A DNA stretch of 64,000 nucleotides, taken from the NCBI GenBank assembly GCA_903862415.1, contig CAIOYD010000052.1, positions 28,575 through 92,574 of the forward strand. Reading direction: 5' to 3'. The stretch is from an uncultured Oxalobacteraceae bacterium. Its GTDB lineage: Bacteria > Pseudomonadota > Gammaproteobacteria > Burkholderiales > Burkholderiaceae_D. This document shows positions 45,371 to 53,625 of the stretch, one piece after another. The notes beneath the pieces are model-generated. The model made no database searches. It was not told the origin of the DNA and saw only the letters and a program-made list of their open reading frames with translations. Position numbers and translations under genes: made by a program. The number at the start of each line of letters is the position of its first letter. Positions within the stretch are counted from its first letter, which is position 1.

Positions 45371-47023
45371 ATGATAGAGCGACTCTTTTCCAGCGCAGCT
45401 ACTTCGCACCCGTTCAGGCGCATGGATATCCTCGCCGGTCTGTCAGTGGCGGGCATTTTATTGCCGGAAGCAGTGGCCTATGCCGCCATTGCCCACCTCA
45501 ACATACAAGCTGCCATCTGCGCTCTGCTGGCGGGCTTGCTGTGTTATGCCATCCTGGGTGAGAGCCGGTTTGCGATTGTCTCGCCCACCTCTTCCTCATC
45601 TGCACTGGTGGCCGCGGCCGCTTTTTCGCTGCTCCCCGCCAACAGTGCGGAACAGGCGGCGCTGAGTTTTGCACTCGTGATCCTGACCGGTGGCGGCTTG
45701 ATTGTGCTGGCCTTTGCCCGCCTCGGACGTCTGTCAGCCTTCATTTCGCGTCCGGTGCTGCATGGCTTTTCTTTCGCTCTGGCGCTGACCATTATCATCA
45801 AACAATTCCCCATCATTCTCGGCATCCATGCCAGTGGCGCTAATCCCTTTATGCTGTTAGCTGCCATCGGGGTTCAATTTGCCATCTGGTCGTGGTGGAG
45901 TCTGGGTGCCGGGGCCTTTGCCCTGCTGTTGCTGCTGGTGATCAAACACTACTCACGTCTGCCGGGCGCCTTTATTGTCCTCACTCTCGGGATCGGTCTG
46001 GCCTTTGGTCTGGATTTATCCAGTTACCACATCAGCACCGTGGGCACGTTTGAACTCAACTGGCCACATCCGGGCCTGCCACACCTGCCGCTGCAAAAAT
46101 GGCTCGATGCGGCAGAAATCGCCGGTGGCTTGCTGGTGATTATTTTTGCCGAATCCTGGGGCAGCATCCGCAGTCTGGCCATCACCCACGGCGACCATGT
46201 TGAACCTAACCGCGAACTGTTTGCTCTGGGCAGCGCTAACCTGCTGTCCGGCCTGATTCAGGGCATGCCCGTTGGCGCAGGCTTTTCTGCCAGCTCGGCC
46301 AATGAATCGGCCGGCGCCAAAAGTCGCTGGGCTGGCGTCATCGCCGCGCTATGTATACTGTTACTGGTGCTGACCGGCAAACCACTGATCGAACACATTC
46401 CCGAACCGATACTCGCCGCTGCCGTCATCGGTGCACTGCTGCATGCACTCAATCCGCGACCACTGCTGGCCCTGTGGCGCATGAACCGCGATCAATATCT
46501 GATGCTCGCCGCACTGATCTCGGTCTTATCCTTTGGCATGCTGCACGGCATGCTGATCGCCGTGGCGCTGTCGATTGCTTCAGCCATCCGCACCTTCAGC
46601 CAACCCTCGGTGCGCGAGCTGACCGAACTCAATGCCAGCCGCAACTATGTCGACCATGAAAACCATCCGGAAGCCAGACTGCATCCGCACATCCTGATCT
46701 TGCGCCCGGAAGAACCGCTGTTTTTTGCCAGTATTGATGGCATTCTCGATGTGGTCAAAAGCAAAATCGGCCAGCGTAGCGATTGCCTGATCCTGATTCT
46801 GAGTCTGGAACAAAGCAGCGACCTCGACAGCAGCGCGACTGAAAGCCTCATGGAACTCAGCAGCTATCTGGAAAAGCATCAAGTCATCACACTATTCGCC
46901 CGCGTCAAAGATCCAGTGCGCCAGTTACTCAGTGATCAGGGCTATGATAACAACCACCTGTTCTGGAGCGTGGCCGATGCTGCCGAACATGCCAAACAAC
47001 ATCTTAAAGAAACCTCACCTTGA
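45371..47023 (+). CDS. SulP/SLC26 family anion transporter with STAS domain
   Basis: 550 residues with 10-14 membrane helices starting RRMDILAGLSVAGILLPEAV (the SulP motif) and a C-terminal STAS domain (about 430-545: RPEEPLFFASIDGILDVVKS, ILSLEQSSDLDSSATESL). Members carry sulfate, bicarbonate or dicarboxylates; the substrate cannot be told from sequence. The ATG at 45371 starts the family-like part, though no good ribosome-binding site precedes it and a longer frame exists. It overlaps srkA by 4 bp. Confidence 0.88.
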   Translation: MIERLFSSAATSHPFRRMDILAGLSVAGILLPEAVAYAAIAHLNIQAAICALLAGLLCYAILGESRFAIVSPTSSSSALVAAAAFSLLPANSAEQAALSFALVILTGGGLIVLAFARLGRLSAFISRPVLHGFSFALALTIIIKQFPIILGIHASGANPFMLLAAIGVQFAIWSWWSLGAGAFALLLLLVIKHYSRLPGAFIVLTLGIGLAFGLDLSSYHISTVGTFELNWPHPGLPHLPLQKWLDAAEIAGGLLVIIFAESWGSIRSLAITHGDHVEPNRELFALGSANLLSGLIQGMPVGAGFSASSANESAGAKSRWAGVIAALCILLLVLTGKPLIEHIPEPILAAAVIGALLHALNPRPLLALWRMNRDQYLMLAALISVLSFGMLHGMLIAVALSIASAIRTFSQPSVRELTELNASRNYVDHENHPEARLHPHILILRPEEPLFFASIDGILDVVKSKIGQRSDCLILILSLEQSSDLDSSATESLMELSSYLEKHQVITLFARVKDPVRQLLSDQGYDNNHLFWSVADAAEHAKQHLKETSP

Positions 47024-48000
47024 CTACGCCTGTCAGCTTCGCCCAACTGCAACCGGAAACCATACTCGACGCGGTCGAACATCTGGGCTTCATCACCAAT
47101 GGCCGCCTGCTGGCGCTCAACAGTTATGAAAACCGTGTCTATCAGGTCGGCATTGAAGATGCCGAACCGCTGATCGCCAAATTTTACCGACCACTTCGCT
47201 GGTCGGATGAGGACATACTGGAGGAGCATCACTTCGTCAGTGAACTCGTGGAACAAGAAATTCCGGTAGTTCCCGCCATGATCATCAAGCAGTCCACGCT
47301 ACAGCATTTTCAGGGCTTTCGCTTAGCCCTGTTTCGTCGCCATGCCGGCCGGGCGCCGGAACTCGACCATGCCGACACCCGCGAATGGCTGGGACGCTTC
47401 ATCGGTCGCATTCATGCCGTTGGCGCCGTCGCGTCCTATACACAACGACCGACGATTGACATACAAACCTTTGGTTATGCCGCGCGCGAATTCCTGCTCG
47501 CGACTGACTTCATCCCCGCCGACCTGCTCGCCGCCTACACCGGCACCACCGATTTGCTCTTCGACGGCATTCAGCGCAGCTTTGAGCGCGCCGGTGATGT
47601 GCGCCAACTACGGCTGCATGGAGACTGCCATCTGGGCAATGTCCTGTGGACCGAAGCCGGTCCGCATTTTGTCGACTTTGACGACAGCCGCATGGGACCA
47701 GCGATTCAGGATTTATGGATGCTGCTTTCCGGCTCACGCCGCGACATGAGTGAACAATTATGCGATCTGCTCAGCGGTTATGAAGATTTCCATGACTTCC
47801 ATCCGGCCGAATTACATCTGGTGGAAGCCCTGCGCAGCTTACGTCTGCTGCATTATTCAGCCTGGTTAGCACAACGCTGGGAAGACCCCGCCTTCAAAAT
47901 GGCCTTCCCCTGGTTCAACACCGCCCATTACTGGCAAAACCGCATCCTGGAACTGCGCGAACAATGTGCCCTGATGGACGAAGCGCCGTTGCAAATTTAA
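47020..48000 (+). CDS. srkA: Stress response kinase A-like Ser/Thr protein kinase (YihE)
   Basis: 326 residues, aminoglycoside-phosphotransferase-like kinase fold. N-terminal LGFITNGRLLALNSYENRVY, nucleotide-site lysine in PLIAKFYRPLRWSDEDILEE, catalytic loop LHGDCHLGNVLW and metal site VDFDDSRMGPAIQDLWML. SrkA protects cells from stress-induced death in E. coli. The start is TTG overlapping the transporter stop, so translation is probably coupled to it. Confidence 0.92.
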   Translation: MTTPVSFAQLQPETILDAVEHLGFITNGRLLALNSYENRVYQVGIEDAEPLIAKFYRPLRWSDEDILEEHHFVSELVEQEIPVVPAMIIKQSTLQHFQGFRLALFRRHAGRAPELDHADTREWLGRFIGRIHAVGAVASYTQRPTIDIQTFGYAAREFLLATDFIPADLLAAYTGTTDLLFDGIQRSFERAGDVRQLRLHGDCHLGNVLWTEAGPHFVDFDDSRMGPAIQDLWMLLSGSRRDMSEQLCDLLSGYEDFHDFHPAELHLVEALRSLRLLHYSAWLAQRWEDPAFKMAFPWFNTAHYWQNRILELREQCALMDEAPLQI

Positions 48001-48096
48001 GCAAATAACCTCAATCAACCTGAACCGAGCGGACATTCCATATAAAAATTGCACTAAATCCACAAAAATGTGAACGCGACCCTGACTTATTTGCTA

Positions 48097-48135
48097 GCAT
48101 GTCGGCTTATTGCCGCAAACTACACGGCGACATGC
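48097..48135. repeat. Inverted repeat upstream of the ECF sigma gene
   Basis: GCATGTCG (48097-48104) and CGACATGC (48128-48135), 23-nt loop, about 80 bp before the ATG. It is either an operator-like site or the terminator of srkA; there is no T-run. Confidence 0.45.
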
Positions 48136-48212
48136 AATACTACTTACTGATACAAGAAAAATAGCCAACTAAATTGGGCTGTGTGCAAAAATGAACCTGA
48201 GTGTCGCTTTAA

Positions 48213-48782
48213 ATGGCTACTGATAAAGAATTATCCGATTTTCTTGAAAACATAGAGAGACGTGCCTTTAAACAGGCCATCTATGCGGTGCGCAATGAAG
48301 AATCTGCGCTCGACATCGTACAGGATGCCATGATCAAGTTATCTGAAAAATACGGCGACAAACCTGCCGTTGAACTGCCTATGCTGTTTCAGCGGATATT
48401 GCAAAATACCATACTCGATTTTTTCCGGCGGGAAAAAGTCCGCACCACCTGGGTTAGTTTATTTTCCAACATGAGTGTGCGCAAAGATGGCAATGATGAT
48501 TTTGACATCCTGGAAAATTTTGAATCCGAAGAAGGCTCAGAAGCCTCGGAATCCAGCGCTGACAAGGTCGAACGCGAGCAAATTCTCGGCATTCTGGACG
48601 GAGAAATACAAAAACTGCCAACACGTCAACGAGAAGCGTTCCTCATGCGTTACTGGGAGGACATGGATGTTGCTGAAACAGCCAAAACCATGGGATGCTC
48701 CGAAGGTAGTGTGAAAACACATTGCTCTAGAGCAACTCAAGCCCTGGCCAAATCGCTAAAAGCTTTAGGAATAAAATTATGA
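48213..48782 (+). CDS. ECF RNA polymerase sigma factor (sigma-24 type)
   Basis: 189 residues. Region 2 (FKQAIYAVRNEESALDIVQD, AMIKLSEKY, ILQNTILDFFRREKVR) and region 4 (LPTRQREAFLMRYWEDMDVA, MGCSEGSVKTHCSRATQAL) are clear. An acidic linker of about 30 residues lies between. It overlaps the next gene by 4 bp; that gene encodes a DUF3619 membrane protein, a probable anti-sigma partner. The group with DUF3106 and RDD genes is common in Burkholderiales. Confidence 0.92.
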   Translation: MATDKELSDFLENIERRAFKQAIYAVRNEESALDIVQDAMIKLSEKYGDKPAVELPMLFQRILQNTILDFFRREKVRTTWVSLFSNMSVRKDGNDDFDILENFESEEGSEASESSADKVEREQILGILDGEIQKLPTRQREAFLMRYWEDMDVAETAKTMGCSEGSVKTHCSRATQALAKSLKALGIKL

Positions 48783-49216
48783 AAAACACAATCGACAACG
48801 CACAGGCAAACACCGAACTCGAATTTGCCTATCAGGTACGTCGTGCACTGGACGAGCAGCTCACAGCACTCCCGGCCAGTACCACAGACCGTCTGTATGC
48901 CGCCAGAAAAATGGCGATTGCCCGTAAAAAACCAAACACGGTGTATGCAACAGCGCCGCGCTTTGCAGGTGCTTTTGCCGGAGCTTTAGGCGCTGGCAAC
49001 CCCTTCGATGAGTCACTGAGCTGGCTCGGTCGGGTTGGCATCGCGATTCCTTTACTGGTTCTGATTCTGGGTGGCTTTGGCATTTACCAGCTCGAACAAG
49101 AACGCCGCATCAATGATCTCGCTGATATAGACACGGCCGTATTAACCGATGAATTACCCTTGTCCGCCTTTCTGGATCATGGCTTTGAAACCTATCTGAG
49201 CAAACACGGAGAATAA
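48779..49216 (+). CDS. DUF3619 membrane protein, possible anti-sigma factor
   Basis: 145 residues: a cytoplasmic N-terminus (about 1-80), one membrane helix (VGIAIPLLVLILGGFGIYQL, about 83-102), then a short periplasmic tail with DLADIDTAVLTDELPLSAFL. The family is DUF3619. Its position after the ECF sigma gene and one-helix layout suggest an anti-sigma factor, though no zinc HxxxCxxC motif is seen. Confidence 0.8.
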   Translation: MKNTIDNAQANTELEFAYQVRRALDEQLTALPASTTDRLYAARKMAIARKKPNTVYATAPRFAGAFAGALGAGNPFDESLSWLGRVGIAIPLLVLILGGFGIYQLEQERRINDLADIDTAVLTDELPLSAFLDHGFETYLSKHGE

Positions 49217-49218
49217 GT

Positions 49219-49878
49219 GTGGGGAAACTGTCTCACCAAACCTGTTCATGGATCAACCGCTCCCTTCTGGGTATCGGCCTCATCACCTGCCTGTGCTGGC
49301 TGACGCTGGTCAACCCGGGACATGCGGTGGAAACGGCCAAACCGCTTGCCACCGCGCCTGCGGTTACAGGTGGCTGGAACACACTCACACTGTCTGAGCA
49401 ACAGGCACTCGGCCCACTGCAAACAGAATGGAACCAGTTAGGCCCTGATCAAAAAAAGAAATGGCTGCTGTTTGCCAGCAAATACCAGCAAATGAAGCCA
49501 GAAGAACAGACGCGCGCACAGGAAAAAATGCAAACCTGGGTCAAACTGACTCCAGAACAGCGTCTGGCTGCGCGTGAAAACTATCTGCGCTCCAACAATC
49601 TGCACCCGGACCAACGCAATCAAAAGTGGCAGGAATACCAGCAACTCACTGATGAACAAAAAACCCAGTTGGCCAGCCATCCGGAAAAGAAAAAATTAAT
49701 CACCGCTCTGCCGACGCCGGCTGAGAGCCGTGAAACCAAATTGCAACCGCTGAAAACCCCGCACAAATCTGCTGCAGCACCTGCTCCCGCACTGGTTCCG
49801 TCGGCAGCACCGGCTGCAGTTCCGGCGTTACTCCCAGCCAGCGCCGGCAGTAGCTCTGCCATCCAGACCACGAAATAA
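49219..49878 (+). CDS. DUF3106 exported protein
   Basis: 219 residues, signal peptide about 1-37 (cut after GHA). The mature part has repeats of the type LxPxQRxxWQ (WNQLGPDQKKKWLLFASKYQ, WVKLTPEQRLAARENYLR, YQQLTDEQKTQLAS), the DUF3106 pattern, then a Pro/Ala-rich C-terminus. GTG start 2 bp after the DUF3619 stop with GGAG upstream. Function unknown; probably an envelope-stress protein linked to the sigma factor. Confidence 0.8.
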   Translation: MGKLSHQTCSWINRSLLGIGLITCLCWLTLVNPGHAVETAKPLATAPAVTGGWNTLTLSEQQALGPLQTEWNQLGPDQKKKWLLFASKYQQMKPEEQTRAQEKMQTWVKLTPEQRLAARENYLRSNNLHPDQRNQKWQEYQQLTDEQKTQLASHPEKKKLITALPTPAESRETKLQPLKTPHKSAAAPAPALVPSAAPAAVPALLPASAGSSSAIQTTK

Positions 49879-49883
49879 TCATC

Positions 49884-50405
49884 TTGCCGACCACCGCTAC
49901 TCCGCCATTTGCCAGCCTCAAAACCCGTTTAATCTGCATGGTGTATGAAGCCATGCTGTTATTCGGCATCGGTTTTTCTGCCATCTTTGTTTTTCAACTC
50001 AGCACCCAGAGTGTCGATCCGGCACGCCTGAACATTTGGCGTCAGCTGTATTTGTTTATGGTCGTCGGACTGTATTTCACCTATTTCTGGCGCCGCAATG
50101 GCCAAACTCTGGCCATGCAAACCTGGCATATCAAACTGGTTTCTGCCGATCAGCAACCGCTTTCCTTCAGACAGGCCTGGTTGCGCTATTGTGCGAGCTG
50201 GATGTGGTTTTTGCCAGCACTACTGGGCGCCTATGTACTCGCCCTTCATCAATGGATAACTCTGCTGGCACTGCTGGCGACCAACATGCTGCTTTGGGCG
50301 CTGGCCAGCCGACTCGATGTCGATGGACAGTTTTTGCATGACCGCTTAGCCGGTACACTGATCATTACCGTCCCCAAAAAACCGCGCATTGCCGATACTG
50401 AATAA
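49884..50405 (+). CDS. RDD family membrane protein
   Basis: 173 residues with about four membrane helices. The RDD pattern is present: RLICMVYEAMLLFGIGF (Arg/Glu in place of R-D), TLAMQTWHIKLVSADQQPLS, and DGQFLHDRLAGTLIITV near the end. Start is TTG 5 bp after the previous stop. Its role is unknown; it is the last gene of the sigma-factor cluster. Confidence 0.85.
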   Translation: MPTTATPPFASLKTRLICMVYEAMLLFGIGFSAIFVFQLSTQSVDPARLNIWRQLYLFMVVGLYFTYFWRRNGQTLAMQTWHIKLVSADQQPLSFRQAWLRYCASWMWFLPALLGAYVLALHQWITLLALLATNMLLWALASRLDVDGQFLHDRLAGTLIITVPKKPRIADTE

Positions 50406-50532
50406 TCCGGCGTCGTGTTTCACAGCAAAAAAACCGCATTTCCCCAACTAAATTGAGGCATCTCTAGTTTTATTGCACTTATCTCACTTAAAATGGCGGG
50501 CAGTCCTTGCGTCATTTACTAACGAGATAAAT

Positions 50533-51201
50533 ATGCAACAAAAAGCCCCACGCCGCACCCGCGAACGCATTTTGGAATTATCACTGAAACTGTTCAACGA
50601 GTTTGGCGAACCCAACATCACCACCACCGTGATCGCCGAAGAAATGACGATTTCCCCGGGAAATCTGTACTACCACTTCCGCAATAAAGATGACATCGTC
50701 AATTCGATTTTCACCCAATTTGAAGAAGAAATTAACAAAAAACTCGCCTTCCCCACCGGACGCAAAGCTAATGTGGATGATATCTGGCTGTATCTGCATT
50801 TAACCTACGAATTAATCTGGCGCTACCGCTTTTTTTATCGCGACCTCAATGATCTGTTGTCGCGCAACCGCAAACTTGAACTGAACTTCAAGCTCATCCT
50901 GGCACACAAAATCCGCGTTGCCCAGGAACTGTGTCTGGGGCTGCGCGAAGATGCCGCATTTGAAGGCAGCGACACCGAAATCGATGCGCTGGCTACCAAT
51001 ATGGTGGTGCTGGCAACCTATTGGCTATCCTATGAATACGTGCGCAATCCGCGCAAATATACCGAACAGGAAGCCATGTCAGATTCACTGGTACGCGGCT
51101 GCTATCAGGTCCTGGTGCTGATCACCCCCTATCTGCGCGGCGAAACCCGGGTGCAGTTTCAGCAAAAAACCCAGGAATATCTGCTCAAGCTCAACCGATG
51201 A
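50533..51201 (+). CDS. TetR family transcriptional regulator
   Basis: 222 residues. N-terminal helix-turn-helix (about 8-55): RRTRERILELSLKLFNEFGE, then VIAEEMTISPGNLYYHFRNK and DDIVNSIF. The C-terminal ligand domain has WLYLHLTYELIWRYRFFYRD and LNRKLELNFK-like segments. The effector is unknown. ATG 50533 is chosen because the family motif starts soon after; upstream codons to 50473 lie in the leader. It overlaps the LOG gene by 4 bp. Confidence 0.9.
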   Translation: MQQKAPRRTRERILELSLKLFNEFGEPNITTTVIAEEMTISPGNLYYHFRNKDDIVNSIFTQFEEEINKKLAFPTGRKANVDDIWLYLHLTYELIWRYRFFYRDLNDLLSRNRKLELNFKLILAHKIRVAQELCLGLREDAAFEGSDTEIDALATNMVVLATYWLSYEYVRNPRKYTEQEAMSDSLVRGCYQVLVLITPYLRGETRVQFQQKTQEYLLKLNR

Positions 51202-51764
51202 AATCGATTTGTGTCTACTGCGGCTCCGCCCCCGGTCATTCGTCTGGCTACGCGGATGCGGCGCGCGCACTGGCACAGGCATTGGTTGATCACAATCTCC
51301 ATCTGGTGTATGGCGGTGGTCATGTCGGTCTCATGGGTATCATTGCCGATGAAGTACTGCGACTCGGCGGCGAAGTCACCGGTGTCATTCCCACATTACT
51401 GCTCGACAGGGAAGTCGGTCACCAAACACTGACCCGACTACACATCGTTAAAGACATGCACGAACGCAAAGCCATGATGGCAGCGCTGTGCGACGGCTTT
51501 ATCGCCATGCCCGGCGGCATAGGCACACTGGAAGAATTATTTGAAATGCTGACCTGGAAGCAGCTCGGTTATCATCAAAAACCCATCGGACTGCTCAATG
51601 TGGACGGTTTTTATGATGGTCTGCTGAGTTTTCTTAACCATACCGTCACAGAGGGTTTTTTAAAGCCACCGCACCGCGCCCTGCTGCTGCAATCACACCA
51701 GCCGGATGACTTGATACGGCAACTCCAATCCCATCAACATTCCCCCTTGGCTCACCACAGTTAA
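51198..51764 (+). CDS. LOG family nucleotide phosphoribohydrolase
   Basis: 188 residues. The LOG motif PGGIGTLEELFEMLTW is intact (about 103-118) with the partner motif MHERKAMMA before it, and GGGHVGLMGIIAD near the start. LOG enzymes release the base from nucleoside 5'-monophosphates such as AMP or cytokinin precursors. It overlaps the TetR gene by 4 bp and is co-transcribed with it. Confidence 0.93.
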   Translation: MKSICVYCGSAPGHSSGYADAARALAQALVDHNLHLVYGGGHVGLMGIIADEVLRLGGEVTGVIPTLLLDREVGHQTLTRLHIVKDMHERKAMMAALCDGFIAMPGGIGTLEELFEMLTWKQLGYHQKPIGLLNVDGFYDGLLSFLNHTVTEGFLKPPHRALLLQSHQPDDLIRQLQSHQHSPLAHHS

Positions 51765-51900
51765 TTCTGTGACATTATTTCCACACGCAAATAAATACCG
51801 CATGCGGCGTGAATCTGAGCTCAAAATACAATAAAATCAGTCTGCTACCGCGCTCAGACCGGTAGCAACAACAAAAAATAAAACCAACAATGGAGCAAGC

Positions 51901-53274
51901 ATGAACTCAAAAGGAAAAATAATTTCCGCCGGCTTACTGGTCGCCGCGGTAGCAGCAGTAGGCTGGCTGGCGATATCACCACCGGAACTGTTCCGCATCG
52001 GCACCAATTACAGCGCCAAAATTGTCTGCACCAATGTATTTGTCGCCGGGCGTGATGAAGCTGACATTTTAAAAGTCGATGTACAGGCACCAGGTAACCC
52101 GTTCCTGAAATTAATCACCGTCAAAGTTGATCGCGACAACAAATTGGTACATGCCAATCTGCTGGGCTTTATTGGCAACGGTCTGGCCGTATACCGTCCA
52201 GGTACCGGCTGCGCCGCTATTCCTGACGGCGACATTAAAACCGCCAGTGCCTATCAGTACACTCCCCAGGCGATAGCCACCCCATCAGCACAACTCGACT
52301 GGCCAGCGGGTTCCAGAGAACTGACTAACGACAAAATTGAAAGCATCATCGGCCAGGACAATCTGACTGGTCCAGGCATTCGCGCCGTGGCCGTGATTCA
52401 TCAGGGAAAACTGATCGCCCAGCACTATAGTCCGGGCTTTAATCAACAGATTCCACTCATCGGCTGGTCCATGACCAAAACTGTCAATGCTGCTCTGGTG
52501 GGTTTGCAGATACAGGCCGGCAAATTATCACTCGACCAGCGCAATTTATGGCCGACACTGTCGCCTTCCGACGGACGCGAAAACATCACCCTGGCCAATC
52601 TGTTATCCATGACGAGCGGCTTGCATTTCAATGAAAATTATGGCGACGTATCCGATGTCACCCGCATGCTGTACCTCGAACCGGACATGGCAAGCTTCGT
52701 ACACAATCAGGCATTGGAACATCCACCAGGCACCTTCTGGAATTACTCCACCGGCACATCCACCCTGCTGGCACGTATCTGGCAGCAAACTGAACCGGCT
52801 GGGGCGCTCGCTCTACCCCGCGAACGTCTGTTTGCCCCGCTGGGCATGGCGAGTGCGATCATCGAAGCCGATGCGCGCGGCAATATCGCCGGCGGCAGCT
52901 ATATGTATGCCAATGCTCAGGACTGGGCTCGCTTCGGCCAGTTCCTGCTTCAGAATGGCGCCTGGAATGGTCAACAGCTGCTGCCTGAGGGTTTTGTTGA
53001 AATCATGCATACGCTCGAACCCGCTTCCAATGGCGAATACGGCAAAGGACAGTTATGGGTGCAGGGCCCGCCGGGTAAAGACAGCGATGGCAGCAATCCC
53101 GATCTGCCGTTCCATTTACCGGCGGACACCTACTGGCTGCAAGGCCATGACGGCCAGTTCGTTGCCATCGTGCCGTCTCTGCAACTGGTGATGGTGCGTC
53201 TGGGACTCACACCGGATCAACTGCATTATCAGCCGCAGGCTATGCTCGCTGAAGTCATCAAGGGATTAAAATAA
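51901..53274 (+). CDS. Beta-lactamase-fold serine hydrolase, membrane-anchored or periplasmic
   Basis: 457 residues. An N-terminal hydrophobic segment (about 7-27) acts as signal or anchor, then a short domain of about 100 residues, then a class C beta-lactamase/esterase domain with S190-M-T-K193 (SxxK) and Y282-S-T (YxN-like), and HDGQ in place of the KTG box. Such proteins are usually esterases or peptidases rather than drug-resistance enzymes. GGAG lies before the ATG. Confidence 0.87.
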   Translation: MNSKGKIISAGLLVAAVAAVGWLAISPPELFRIGTNYSAKIVCTNVFVAGRDEADILKVDVQAPGNPFLKLITVKVDRDNKLVHANLLGFIGNGLAVYRPGTGCAAIPDGDIKTASAYQYTPQAIATPSAQLDWPAGSRELTNDKIESIIGQDNLTGPGIRAVAVIHQGKLIAQHYSPGFNQQIPLIGWSMTKTVNAALVGLQIQAGKLSLDQRNLWPTLSPSDGRENITLANLLSMTSGLHFNENYGDVSDVTRMLYLEPDMASFVHNQALEHPPGTFWNYSTGTSTLLARIWQQTEPAGALALPRERLFAPLGMASAIIEADARGNIAGGSYMYANAQDWARFGQFLLQNGAWNGQQLLPEGFVEIMHTLEPASNGEYGKGQLWVQGPPGKDSDGSNPDLPFHLPADTYWLQGHDGQFVAIVPSLQLVMVRLGLTPDQLHYQPQAMLAEVIKGLK

Positions 53275-53278
53275 GACG

Positions 53279-53584
53279 ATGAAAACCGACTACCGCAGTT
53301 TTGCCGAATTTTATCCGTTTTATCTGGGTGAACATCAAAACACCATCTCGCGTCGATTGCATGTGATCGGCACGAGTCTGGTGTGCGTTATTTTCCTGTC
53401 AGCCCTATTCAGCAATCATTTTCAGTTATTATGGCTGCTGCCACTGGTCGGCTACAGCTTCGCCTGGGTCGGACACTATGTATTTGAAAAAAATCGCCCA
53501 GCCACTTTTCAATATCCGCTGTACAGTTTGATGGGTGACTTCACCATGGCCTGGCAAGTCATTAGCCGCCAGATCGCCTGGTAA
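53279..53584 (+). CDS. Mpo1-like (DUF962) membrane protein
   Basis: 101 residues with two or three membrane helices and the DUF962 histidines: FYLGEHQNTISRRLHVIGTS near the start and WVGHYVFEKNRPATF, then YPLYSLMGDF. Yeast Mpo1 is an iron dioxygenase of 2-hydroxy fatty acids; the bacterial role is unproven. It starts 4 bp after the serine hydrolase. Confidence 0.88.
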   Translation: MKTDYRSFAEFYPFYLGEHQNTISRRLHVIGTSLVCVIFLSALFSNHFQLLWLLPLVGYSFAWVGHYVFEKNRPATFQYPLYSLMGDFTMAWQVISRQIAW

Positions 53585-53625
53585 CAGCAACTCCTTCTCG
53601 TCCGAACAACCTGGATTTACACACC

